A program made the translations under genes and the position numbers. Below, one piece after another: positions 12,709 through 20,734 of a stretch of 64,000 nt of DNA (positions are counted from its first letter, which is position 1; every line of letters starts with the position of its first letter). Under the pieces are notes generated by a model. The model was given only the letters and a program-made list of their open reading frames with translations, was not told where the DNA came from and did no database searches. This DNA is from Mumia sp. Pv4-285 (lineage in GTDB: Bacteria > Actinomycetota > Actinomycetes > Propionibacteriales > Nocardioidaceae), in NCBI RefSeq assembly GCF_041320275.1, contig NZ_CP162023.1:2976001-3040000 (forward strand). The letters are read 5' to 3'.

Positions 12709-13375
12709 GCGCGGGCTCCTGGGAGCCGGTCTGGGGCGCAGGCTGGGCTGAGACCACAGAGACGAGCGTGCGGGCGCGTTCGGCGAGCGCCTCGAGGTCG
12801 CCGCCGTCGAGCGCGTCGCCGAGCAGCGGACCGCCGAGGCTCACCGCCACGCAGCCGGCGTCCAGCCACGACCTCGCGTCGGGGATCGACACCCCGCCGG
12901 AGGGGATCAGCGCGACGTGCGGGAGCGGCCCCTGCAGCTGGGCCACGTAGGAGATACCCACGAGCGACGCCGGGAAGACCTTGACGGCGCTCGCGCCGAG
13001 CTCCCAGGCCGCGCTGATCTCGGTCGGCGTCAGCGCGCCCGGGATCACCGGGACGCCTGCGTCGCGAAAGGTCGCGATCACGTCCGGTACGACCGTCGGC
13101 GTGATGGCGTAGTCGACGCCGGCGTCGATGGCGCGGGCAGCGTCGTCGCGGCTGAGCACCGTGCCGACGCCGACGTCGCAGCTGCGTGGGAGCCGCTCGC
13201 GCAGGGAGGCGATCGCCTCCAGCGCACCGGGGGTCCCGAGCGTCACCTCCACGCTGACGATCCCGTTCTCCGCGAGGACCTCCGCCGCGGGCACGACGCG
13301 GTCGCCGTGGGGTGCCCGCAGCACCGCGACGATCCGCGACGTGCGGGTCGGCTCGGGCAGCGGGACCCTGGGCAT
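12701..13375 (-). CDS. KDPG/KHG-type 2-keto-acid aldolase
   Basis: This 224-residue class I aldolase belongs to the 2-keto-3-deoxy-6-phosphogluconate/4-hydroxy-2-oxoglutarate family. Visible are the catalytic Glu43 in SVEVTLGTPG, the Schiff-base Lys132 in VKVFPAS, and LIPSGGVS. It cleaves a 2-keto-4-hydroxy acid to pyruvate plus an aldehyde. Its ATG shares one base with the RidA stop (TGATG). Placement between RidA and the deacylase suggests it handles a keto acid produced by D-amino-acid deamination rather than Entner-Doudoroff flux, because no edd is nearby; this role is inferred. Confidence 0.92.
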   Translation of the reverse strand: MPRVPLPEPTRTSRIVAVLRAPHGDRVVPAAEVLAENGIVSVEVTLGTPGALEAIASLRERLPRSCDVGVGTVLSRDDAARAIDAGVDYAITPTVVPDVIATFRDAGVPVIPGALTPTEISAAWELGASAVKVFPASLVGISYVAQLQGPLPHVALIPSGGVSIPDARSWLDAGCVAVSLGGPLLGDALDGGDLEALAERARTLVSVVSAQPAPQTGSQEPARG

Positions 13376-13755
13376 CAGGACCTCAGCAGGGCGACGCCGT
13401 CGATCTCGACGAGGATGCCGGCCAGCTGCGACCCGACGGTCGTCCGGACGGGGTGCGGCGTCGGGAGCGCTGCGCCGTACGCGGCGTCGAAGGCCGCCCA
13501 GTCGGCGAGGTCGGCGAGGTGCACCGTCGTCTTCACCAGCAGGTCGAGTCCGCTCCCGGCGGCGACGAGTGCCGCCTCGAGGTTCTTGATCGTCTGGAGG
13601 GTCTGGGCCTCGATCCCTTCCGGCAGCTCGCCGGTCGCGGGATCGTGGGGCCCGAACCCGGCGGTGTACACGAAGCGGTCGGCCACCATCGCCTGGTTGT
13701 ACGCGCCGGCCGGGCGCGGCGCGTGGTCGGTGCTGACGGGCTCACGAGTGCTCAT
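13375..13755 (-). CDS. RidA-family enamine/imine deaminase
   Basis: This is a 126-residue RidA (YjgF/YER057c/UK114) protein. The family hydrolyses reactive 2-aminoacrylate-type enamines and imines released by PLP enzymes. The N-terminal APRPAGAYNQA, central VYTAGFGPHD and C-terminal HPVRTTVG with the substrate arginine (Arg104) fit the family. It sits 68 bases after a PLP amino-acid deaminase, exactly the enzyme type that makes its substrate, and is coupled to the downstream aldolase by a one-base stop/start overlap. The ATG at 13755 gives the normal family length; the frame stays open upstream, but only as an overlap with the deaminase gene. Confidence 0.94.
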   Translation of the reverse strand: MSTREPVSTDHAPRPAGAYNQAMVADRFVYTAGFGPHDPATGELPEGIEAQTLQTIKNLEAALVAAGSGLDLLVKTTVHLADLADWAAFDAAYGAALPTPHPVRTTVGSQLAGILVEIDGVALLRS

Positions 13756-13823
13756 AGACGCAACGTAGCGACATTGCAGCCGTCCCGCGGGCGCAAGGTC
13801 GACACGCAACGCATGAGCCCTCG

Positions 13824-15089
13824 TCAGAAGTAGGTGCGGACGACCCCGGAGACGGTGTCGTCGTCCTCGAGCACCGCGATCGCCCGCCACCTGTCGAACG
13901 CGGTGCACGGGTGCGAGATGCCGAAGCGGACGAGGTCGCCCGGCACCAGCGGCTCCATGTCCGCAGGGACGTCGAGGTAGCCGTGGTGGTCGTTGATCCG
14001 GGCGAGCACGAGCGCGTCGGACGCCGGCTCGACCACGGCCGAGCTCGCGCGGCGCACGGCGCGAGGAACGGCGAGCCCTTCGTCGTACGGGGCCTCGCGC
14101 TTGCCCATGCCGACGATCGCGCGCCCCGGCTCCGGCGTCGACGTCACCTGCGCCCACACCTCCAGCGCAGCGACGAGGCCTCCCTCGTCCGAGACGCGGT
14201 TGAACGGCGTCTTCTTCTGGTAGACCCCGTCGTCGTGCGAGACGTACGCCCCGCTCCGCAGGACCACCTCGGGCCGGCCGTACGCCGGTGTGCTCGTCGT
14301 CGGCCACCCGCGGGAGAGCACGTCGACGACGACGTCGAAGTACGCGCTGCCGCCGGCGGACACGATCGGCCTGCTGCCGGCCTCGAACGGCATGAGCGAT
14401 GCGGCCTCACGGAGCGTCTCCAGGAAGGAGCGCGCCTCGTCGACGGAGGCCAACCCGCCCTCGTACCCCGCCGCCCCGGCGAGACGCAGACCAGTGGTCG
14501 CCGCCACGCGCCGGGCAAGATCGACCGCGCCGGGCACCGTTCGTACGCCGGTCCGGCCACCGTCGTACCCCACTTCGACGAGGACGGAGAGCGGGCGTCT
14601 CCCCCCGGCGGCGGCGAAGGCGGCCGCGGCAGCGTCGATGCCCTGCGGGGAGTCCACGTAGAAGAGGACCTCGAGTCCTGGATCGGTGTCGAGCTCGCGG
14701 GCGAGCCAGGTGAGCACGCCGGTGTCGAGCAGCTCGTTGGCGACGAGGATGCGGCGCACGCCCATGCGTCGCGCGGCGAGCAGCTGGTTGCCCGTCGCCA
14801 CCGTGATGCCCCAGGCGCCCGCGGCGAGCTGGGCGTCGAAGAGCGCCGGCGCCATCGTGGTCTTGCCGTGCGGTGCGAACGAGAGCCCGTGCCGGGCGCA
14901 GTACTCCGCCATGGTCGCGACGTTGCGCTCGAGCGCGGTCCGGCGCAGCACCATCACAGGCCAGGTGAACGTCCCGTCGAACAGCGACGCCCCGCGCGAC
15001 ACGAGCGACGCCTCCGTGAGCTCGCCGTCGGGGACCCAGAGCCCCGTCGTCCGCCAGTCGAGGACTCCAGGCCCCTCGTCCATCACCAT
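13824..15089 (-). CDS. PLP amino-acid deaminase, alanine-racemase fold (D-serine dehydratase-like)
   Basis: This PLP enzyme of about 421 residues has an alanine-racemase-type barrel, with the PLP lysine in FAPHGKTTMAP, followed by a beta domain carrying HPCTAFDRW. The His-Cys pair matches the metal site of eukaryotic-type D-serine dehydratase and D-threonine aldolase. It should deaminate or cleave a D-hydroxyamino acid. Start choice is uncertain: GTG at 15110 overlaps the ftsY stop (GTGA) but has no ribosome site, while ATG at 15089 and 15083 follow GAGAGG. Downstream RidA and aldolase fit its products. It is directly behind ftsY on the same strand. Confidence 0.88.
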   Translation of the reverse strand: MVMDEGPGVLDWRTTGLWVPDGELTEASLVSRGASLFDGTFTWPVMVLRRTALERNVATMAEYCARHGLSFAPHGKTTMAPALFDAQLAAGAWGITVATGNQLLAARRMGVRRILVANELLDTGVLTWLARELDTDPGLEVLFYVDSPQGIDAAAAAFAAAGGRRPLSVLVEVGYDGGRTGVRTVPGAVDLARRVAATTGLRLAGAAGYEGGLASVDEARSFLETLREAASLMPFEAGSRPIVSAGGSAYFDVVVDVLSRGWPTTSTPAYGRPEVVLRSGAYVSHDDGVYQKKTPFNRVSDEGGLVAALEVWAQVTSTPEPGRAIVGMGKREAPYDEGLAVPRAVRRASSAVVEPASDALVLARINDHHGYLDVPADMEPLVPGDLVRFGISHPCTAFDRWRAIAVLEDDDTVSGVVRTYF

Positions 15090-15106
15090 CGTCCTCTCGC
15101 CGTCGG

Positions 15107-16336
15107 TCACGTGAGCAGCGCGTCGACGAATCCCTCGGGATCGAACGGCGCCAGGTCGTCGGCGCCCTCACCCAGCCCGACCAGCTTGACCGGGACGCCG
15201 AGCTCGCGCTGCACGGCGATCACGATGCCGCCCTTGGCCGTGCCGTCCAGCTTCGTGAGCACGATGCCCGTCACGTCGACGACCTCGGCGAAGACGCGCG
15301 CCTGGGTCAGGCCGTTCTGGCCGGTGGTGGCGTCGATGACCAGCAGCACCTCGGTCACCGGCGCCTGCTTCTCGATGACCCGCTTGACCTTGCCGAGCTC
15401 GTCCATCAGACCTGCCTTGGTGTGCAGGCGGCCGGCGGTGTCGACGACGACCGTGTCGTAGCCGCCCTCCTTGCCGGTCTTCACCGCGTCGAACGCGATC
15501 GACGCGGGGTCGCCACCCTCGGGACCGCGAACGGTCGGGACGCCGACGCGCTCTCCCCAGGTCTGGAGCTGGTCCGCCGCGGCGGCGCGGAACGTGTCGG
15601 CCGCGCCCAGCAGCACCGTGTCGCCGTCGGCCACGAGCACCCGCGCGAGGCGGCCGACCGTCGTCGTCTTGCCGGTGCCGTTGACGCCGACCACGAGCAC
15701 CACACCAGGCACGCCGTCAGCGCCCTTCGCAGCGACCGAGCGGTCGTACGACGGGTCGATCTGCGCGACGAGCTCCTCACGCAGGATCTCCTTGGCGCGC
15801 CCGGGCTCGGCGATGCCCTCGACCTTGATGCGCGTACGCAGCTTCTCGACGAGCTCCTGGGTGGGCGTGACGCCGACGTCGGCGGCGAGCAGGGTGTCCT
15901 CGATCTCCTCCCAGGTGTCCTCGTCGAGGCGGTCCCGTCCGAGCAGCGCGAGCAGGCCCTTGCCGAGCGAGGACTGCGACCTCGAGAGGCGTTCGCGGAG
16001 CCGGACCAGCCGCCCGGCGGTCGGCGCGGGCTGCTCGACCTCGGGTGCGACCGAGATCTCGCGGTCCGCGACGGCGGCGCCCTCGGCGTGCGGATCGACG
16101 TTGTCGGTGTCGGCCTCGTCGATCTCGCCGGGTTCGGGGAGCGCGGGCTCGAGGCCGTCGCCTGTCGGGGTCGGCTCGACCTCGGGATGCTCGCGGAGGT
16201 CGTCGAGCCGTCGATCGACCGTGTCGGCAGGCGGAAGGGCCCGGCCGCGAGAGCCGACCACGAAGGCCGCGATCCCCCCGATCACGAGGATCGCGACGAC
16301 CAGACCGATGAAGAGGAAGAGCGTGGTGTCAGACAC
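15107..16336 (-). CDS. ftsY: SRP receptor FtsY
   Basis: FtsY is the membrane-docking GTPase that receives Ffh-ribosome complexes. From the GTG at 16336 it has 409 residues: a membrane anchor (LFLFIGLVVAILVIGGIAAF), an acidic linker, and the NG domain with the P-loop GVNGTGKTT, DTAGRLHTK and TKLDGTAKGG. I prefer this GTG over ATG 16360 because the actinobacterial family begins with the short polar residues and anchor. The start overlaps the cydC stop by eight bases, so ftsY appears co-transcribed with cydABDC, an unusual setting for an essential gene. Its stop overlaps a possible GTG of the downstream deaminase. Confidence 0.96.
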   Translation of the reverse strand: MSDTTLFLFIGLVVAILVIGGIAAFVVGSRGRALPPADTVDRRLDDLREHPEVEPTPTGDGLEPALPEPGEIDEADTDNVDPHAEGAAVADREISVAPEVEQPAPTAGRLVRLRERLSRSQSSLGKGLLALLGRDRLDEDTWEEIEDTLLAADVGVTPTQELVEKLRTRIKVEGIAEPGRAKEILREELVAQIDPSYDRSVAAKGADGVPGVVLVVGVNGTGKTTTVGRLARVLVADGDTVLLGAADTFRAAAADQLQTWGERVGVPTVRGPEGGDPASIAFDAVKTGKEGGYDTVVVDTAGRLHTKAGLMDELGKVKRVIEKQAPVTEVLLVIDATTGQNGLTQARVFAEVVDVTGIVLTKLDGTAKGGIVIAVQRELGVPVKLVGLGEGADDLAPFDPEGFVDALLT

Positions 16337-17957
16337 GATCCACGATCCTAGTCGGCTCATCGAGCCGGACGACGGTCGACGCGGCCGCGAGGGCCCGTTC
16401 GTCGTGGCTGACGAGCAGGATCGACCGGTACGGCGCCAGGTCGACGAGGTCGCGGAGCAGCGCCTCGGCCGTGGCGGCGTCGAGGTGCTCGGTCGGTTCG
16501 TCCAGGATCAGCACCCGGTGCTTCCCGAGGAGGAGTCGCGCAAGCCCCAGGCGCTGTCGCTCGCCCCCGGACAACCGGTTGCCGTTCTCACCGACCTCCG
16601 TGTCGAGGCCGTCCGGGAGTCCCGCGACGAAGGCCCCGAGCCCGGCGCCGTCGAGTGCGGCGAGCAGCGTCGGGTCGTCGGCCGCGGGGTCGGCGACTCG
16701 GAGGTTCTCACGGATCGTCGTGTCGAAGACGTGCTCGTCCTGGCGCAGGGTGGCGACGACGCGACGGACCTGCTCCCCCGTGAGCCGGTCGATCGGTGTG
16801 CCGCCGAGGGTGATCGCGCCGGCCCGCGGCGTGCCGAGCCGGAGGAGGACTGCGGCGAGCGTCGACTTCCCCGACCCGCTCGGGCCGGCCACGGCGACGA
16901 CGGCGCCCTCGGGGAGGTCGAGGTCGAGATCGCTCACCAGCGGAGGGTCGTCCCCCCAGCCCAGCGAGACCCCGCGCAACCGCAGGTCGAACCCGGTCGG
17001 GTCGGGAGCCGGCACGGACGGGTCCACGACGTCGTCCTCGGCGGTGACCAGCTCGTCGATGCGCTCGCGCGACGCCGCAGAACGCTGACCCTGCTGCTCG
17101 ATCGCGCTCAGGGCCTCGAGCGGCTCGGCCAGCGCGACGGGCGCGAGCACCACGACGGCCAGCAGCACCGGCCCGAGGCTCCCGTCGGCGACGGCGGTGA
17201 CCCCCGCGAGTGCGATCACGCAGGTCGCGGCGCCGAGGCACAGGCGTACGACGAGCACGCCGAGCCCGTCGAGGAAGGCCGTACGCCGCTCGGCCGCCGC
17301 CAGCGCCGCACCGGTCCGGGCCAGCTGCGCAGTCGCGGTGCCGCCCGCGCCGTAGGCGACCAGGTCCCGCGACGAGCGAACCGTCTCCGAGACCTCGGCG
17401 GCGAGCCGCCCTCGGAGCGTCGCGGTCGCGACGCTGGTCCGTGAGCCGCCGATCCGCACCGCGAGAACGACGCCGATCCAGGCGATCGCGACGGTGACGG
17501 CGAGAACGACTCCCCCGAGCGGGAAGACGGCCAGCACCAGTCCGACGACGACCGCTGCCGACGCCGCGGTGATCGCGCGTGGCACGGTCACCCGCACGAT
17601 CCGGTCCTGGAGCGCCTCGACGTCCGACACGATGCGAGCGATCCGCTCACCCCGGCGTCCCGCAGCCAGCGTGGACGGCGAGAGGCGCTCGAGCCTCGAG
17701 TAGACGGCGACGCGAAGATCAGTGCCGACGCGGAGCGCACCGTCGTGGGTGAGCAGCCGCTCGACGTACCGCAGTGCCGCACGGCCGATCCCGAGCGCGC
17801 GGACGCCGACGATCGCGACCATGAGGTAGAGCACGGGTGGCTGCTGCGCGGCCCGCGAGATCAGCCACGCCGAGACGAGCAGCAGCCCGATCGACGCGAG
17901 GCTGGCGAGCACGCCGAAGAGCCCGCCGAGGACGAGTCGCCGCCGGGCGGTCGTCAC
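16329..17957 (-). CDS. cydC: ABC exporter subunit CydC
   Basis: CydC pairs with CydD in an exporter of cysteine/glutathione-type thiols (and haem in recent work) needed to assemble cytochrome bd. The 542-residue protein has six N-terminal membrane segments and a C-terminal ATPase with GPSGSGKST, the signature LSGGERQR and LILDEPTEHLD. The GTG start overlaps the cydD stop by four bases (GTGA at 17954-17957). Its 3' end overlaps ftsY. The order is cydA-cydB-cydD-cydC, the arrangement usual in actinobacteria. Confidence 0.95.
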   Translation of the reverse strand: MTTARRRLVLGGLFGVLASLASIGLLLVSAWLISRAAQQPPVLYLMVAIVGVRALGIGRAALRYVERLLTHDGALRVGTDLRVAVYSRLERLSPSTLAAGRRGERIARIVSDVEALQDRIVRVTVPRAITAASAAVVVGLVLAVFPLGGVVLAVTVAIAWIGVVLAVRIGGSRTSVATATLRGRLAAEVSETVRSSRDLVAYGAGGTATAQLARTGAALAAAERRTAFLDGLGVLVVRLCLGAATCVIALAGVTAVADGSLGPVLLAVVVLAPVALAEPLEALSAIEQQGQRSAASRERIDELVTAEDDVVDPSVPAPDPTGFDLRLRGVSLGWGDDPPLVSDLDLDLPEGAVVAVAGPSGSGKSTLAAVLLRLGTPRAGAITLGGTPIDRLTGEQVRRVVATLRQDEHVFDTTIRENLRVADPAADDPTLLAALDGAGLGAFVAGLPDGLDTEVGENGNRLSGGERQRLGLARLLLGKHRVLILDEPTEHLDAATAEALLRDLVDLAPYRSILLVSHDERALAAASTVVRLDEPTRIVDRV

Positions 17958-19717
17958 GTCGCCACCGTGGTTTCGACTCGCTCGTCCTGAGGGGCCCGAG
18001 CTCGCGAGGGCTGCTCGAAGGGCTGCGCTCGCTCAACCGGCAAAGGTCGGAGGGCGACGACGGCGTCCGCATCCTCGACGAGGGCACGGCGATGGGCCAC
18101 CACGAGCACCGTCACGCGCGCCTCGCGCAGCGTCCGGCGGACCCGCGCCTCGGTGGCCGGGTCGAGTCCGGCCGTGGGCTCGTCCAGGAGCATGACGGCG
18201 GCACCGCCGCACCGCACCCGGACCAGGGCCCGTGCCACTGCGAGCCGGCGCCGCTCCCCCGCGGACAGGTTCGCGCCGCCCTCGTGCAGGTCGCGCCACG
18301 GATGGAGGTCGGTCGCCCCGGCATCGGCCAAGGCCGCGAGCACCTCGTCGTCGGACGCGTCGGGGGCTCCGAGCCGGACGTTGGCGGCCACCGTCCCGGC
18401 GAGCACCCCAGGCGCCTGCGGCACCCACGCCAGCCCCGTGCGCCAGGTGTCGGGGTCGAGGTCGGCCAGGTCGTACGCCCTCCCCTCCGCGGTGCGCACG
18501 GTGACGCGGCCGGCGGTGGGCGCCGTGAACCCCATCAGGACGTCGACGAGCGTGCTCTTGCCGGTGCCCGACGGGCCCGTGAGTGCGAGAACGGTCCCCG
18601 GCTCGAGCGTGAGGGAGGTCGGGGCGAGGGCGGGCGCCGAGCGGCCCGGGTACGAGACCGAGACGCCGTCGACCGCGATCGTGGCACCGGCGAGGTCGAG
18701 CGTGGTGCGCTCCTCCGATCGACCTGCCGCGGCGGGCCCGTCCGGGTCGTCGAGGATCGTGTACACGTCGTCGGCGACCGCGCGCCCCTCCGCCGAGTCG
18801 TGGAAGTGGGCGCCGACCTGGCGCAGCGGCAGGTACGCGTCAGGCGCGAGGACGAGGACGAAGAGTCCCGTCATCAGGGTCATGTGCCCCTCCACGAGCC
18901 GCAGGCCGATCGACACCGCGACCAGCGCGACCGAGATCGACGCGACGAGCTCCAGCACGAACGACGACAGGAACGCCAGTCGGAGCGCCGCCATCGTCTC
19001 GTGCCGGTTGCGCTCCCCCACCTCGGCGATGCCCTTCGCCTGGTTGCGCGACCGCCCGAAGACCTTGAGGACGACCAACCCGTCGAGGACGTCGGAGAAG
19101 TGGTGCGACAACCGGACCAGAGCGCGCCAGCGGCGCTCCGTACGATCCCGTGTCAGGTAGCCGACGAGCACCATGAACACCACGACCAGCGGAAGGGTGA
19201 CCGCGATCGTCACACCGGACAGCGGGTCTGCTGCGAACACCGCGACCACCACGACGGCGGGGACCGTGAGCGCGAGGACGAGCTGTGGCAGGTACTTCGC
19301 GAAGTACGGGTCGAGCTTGTCGAGCCCTGGCCCGAGCAGCGTGACCACGTGGCTCGACTCCGGGCGTCCCAAGCGCGCGGGGGTGCCGTCGAGCAGCCGG
19401 TCGACGACTTCGCCGCGGAGCTGTCGCTTGACCTCGACCGCGGCCCGGGCCGAGACGACGGCGTGCAGCCAGCCGAGCAGCGCCCGGCCGACGACCACCG
19501 CTGCGAGGGCGACCACGGCGGTGATGACGGCGTCGGTGGCGCCGCTCCCCTCGAACCCGTCGGAGACCACCGTCGCGACGAGCCACGCCTGCCCCACCAC
19601 GAGGCCGGCGACCACGGTGGCGAGCACGACGCTGACGACCAGGTACGACCGCACGGCCCGCGAGCGCCGTACGAGCCGCGGGTCGATCGCACCGCCCCGG
19701 GTGCTGACTGGGGTCAT
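17954..19717 (-). CDS. cydD: ABC exporter subunit CydD
   Basis: This is the 587-residue partner of CydC. It has membrane segments from about residue 25, then an ATPase domain with GPSGTGKST, the signature region LSAGERRRL and MLLDEPTAGLD. Its signature reads LSAGE instead of LSGGQ, as is common in CydD. The ATG overlaps the cydB stop (ATGA at 19714-19717), and the downstream cydC is likewise overlapped, so all four cyd genes form one translationally coupled unit. Confidence 0.95.
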   Translation of the reverse strand: MTPVSTRGGAIDPRLVRRSRAVRSYLVVSVVLATVVAGLVVGQAWLVATVVSDGFEGSGATDAVITAVVALAAVVVGRALLGWLHAVVSARAAVEVKRQLRGEVVDRLLDGTPARLGRPESSHVVTLLGPGLDKLDPYFAKYLPQLVLALTVPAVVVVAVFAADPLSGVTIAVTLPLVVVFMVLVGYLTRDRTERRWRALVRLSHHFSDVLDGLVVLKVFGRSRNQAKGIAEVGERNRHETMAALRLAFLSSFVLELVASISVALVAVSIGLRLVEGHMTLMTGLFVLVLAPDAYLPLRQVGAHFHDSAEGRAVADDVYTILDDPDGPAAAGRSEERTTLDLAGATIAVDGVSVSYPGRSAPALAPTSLTLEPGTVLALTGPSGTGKSTLVDVLMGFTAPTAGRVTVRTAEGRAYDLADLDPDTWRTGLAWVPQAPGVLAGTVAANVRLGAPDASDDEVLAALADAGATDLHPWRDLHEGGANLSAGERRRLAVARALVRVRCGGAAVMLLDEPTAGLDPATEARVRRTLREARVTVLVVAHRRALVEDADAVVALRPLPVERAQPFEQPSRARAPQDERVETTVAT

Positions 19718-20721
19718 GCGTGCACCGTGTCAGGGATGGACTCGACGCTGATCCGCTTGCGGAACACCCAGTAGCTCCACGCCTGGTAGCCGATGACGAT
19801 CGGGACGAAGATCAGGGCCACCCAGCTCATGATCCCCAGCGTCTTGTCGGTGGAGGCCGCGTTCTCGGTCGTCAGGCTGTACGCCGGGTCGAGCGTCGAC
19901 GGCATCACGTCGGGGAAGAGCGCCACGAACAGCGCCGTGACCGCGAAGCCGATCGCCGCCATCGTGCCGACGAACGCCCAGCCGTCGCGCCGCGCCCACG
20001 CCGCTAGCAGGCCTCCGACGAACGTCAGCGCGGCGAGCCCGGACAGGACCCAGACCCATGCCTCGCCGTGGTCGAGCGAGGTCCACACCAGGAAGACGAC
20101 CGCCAGCACCGCGGCGACCAGGCCGACCTGGAGCGAGACGGTGCGGGCCCGCTCGTGGATGATCCCGCGGGTCTTGAGGGCCAGGAAGTTCGCGCCGTGG
20201 GTGAGGAACAGCGTGAGCGTGACGAGGCCCGCCAGCAGCGCGTACGGGTTGAGCAGGTCGAAGACCGTCCCGACGTAGTTCTTGTCGGCGTCGATCTCGA
20301 CCCCGCGGACGATGTTGCCGAACGCGACACCCCACAGCAGGGCCGGGACGAACGAGCCGAAGATGATCGCCGCGTCCCAGCGCTTCTTCCAGCTGGCGTC
20401 GTCGCGCTGGTGGCGGTACTCGAACGCCACCCCGCGCACGATGAGCGCGACCAGGATCAGCAGCAGCGGGAGGTAGAAGCCGCTGAACAACGTCGCGTAC
20501 CACTCGGGGAACGCCGCGAAGATGCTCGCGCCGGCGACGATCAGCCAGACCTCGTTGCCGTCCCACAGCGGGCCGATCGTGTTGATCATCGCGCGCCGCT
20601 CACGGTCGTTCTTCGCGACGACCGGCAGCAGCATGCCGACGCCGAAGTCGAAGCCCTCGAGCACGAAGTAGCCGATGAAGAGGAACGCGACGACGCAGAA
20701 CCAGACGGTGGTGAGCTCCAT
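19714..20721 (-). CDS. cydB: Cytochrome bd quinol oxidase subunit II
   Basis: CydB, 335 residues, is the second integral-membrane subunit of cytochrome bd oxidase. The sequence starts with the typical LTTVWFCVVAFLFIGYFVLEG and continues with LEGFDFGVGMLLP, GNEVWLIVAGASIFAAFPEWYA and further hydrophobic segments. A strong GAGAGGAGAGG ribosome site lies in the 13-base gap after cydA. The enzyme reduces oxygen with high affinity without pumping protons, supporting respiration at low oxygen or when the main oxidase is inhibited. Confidence 0.97.
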   Translation of the reverse strand: MELTTVWFCVVAFLFIGYFVLEGFDFGVGMLLPVVAKNDRERRAMINTIGPLWDGNEVWLIVAGASIFAAFPEWYATLFSGFYLPLLLILVALIVRGVAFEYRHQRDDASWKKRWDAAIIFGSFVPALLWGVAFGNIVRGVEIDADKNYVGTVFDLLNPYALLAGLVTLTLFLTHGANFLALKTRGIIHERARTVSLQVGLVAAVLAVVFLVWTSLDHGEAWVWVLSGLAALTFVGGLLAAWARRDGWAFVGTMAAIGFAVTALFVALFPDVMPSTLDPAYSLTTENAASTDKTLGIMSWVALIFVPIVIGYQAWSYWVFRKRISVESIPDTVHA

Positions 20722-20734
20722 GATCCCTCTCCTC

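Noticed and set aside
13756-13823. Second full copy of the 59045-59103 inverted repeat
   Set aside because: Only one arm-like sequence is present; the expected partner arm is missing.
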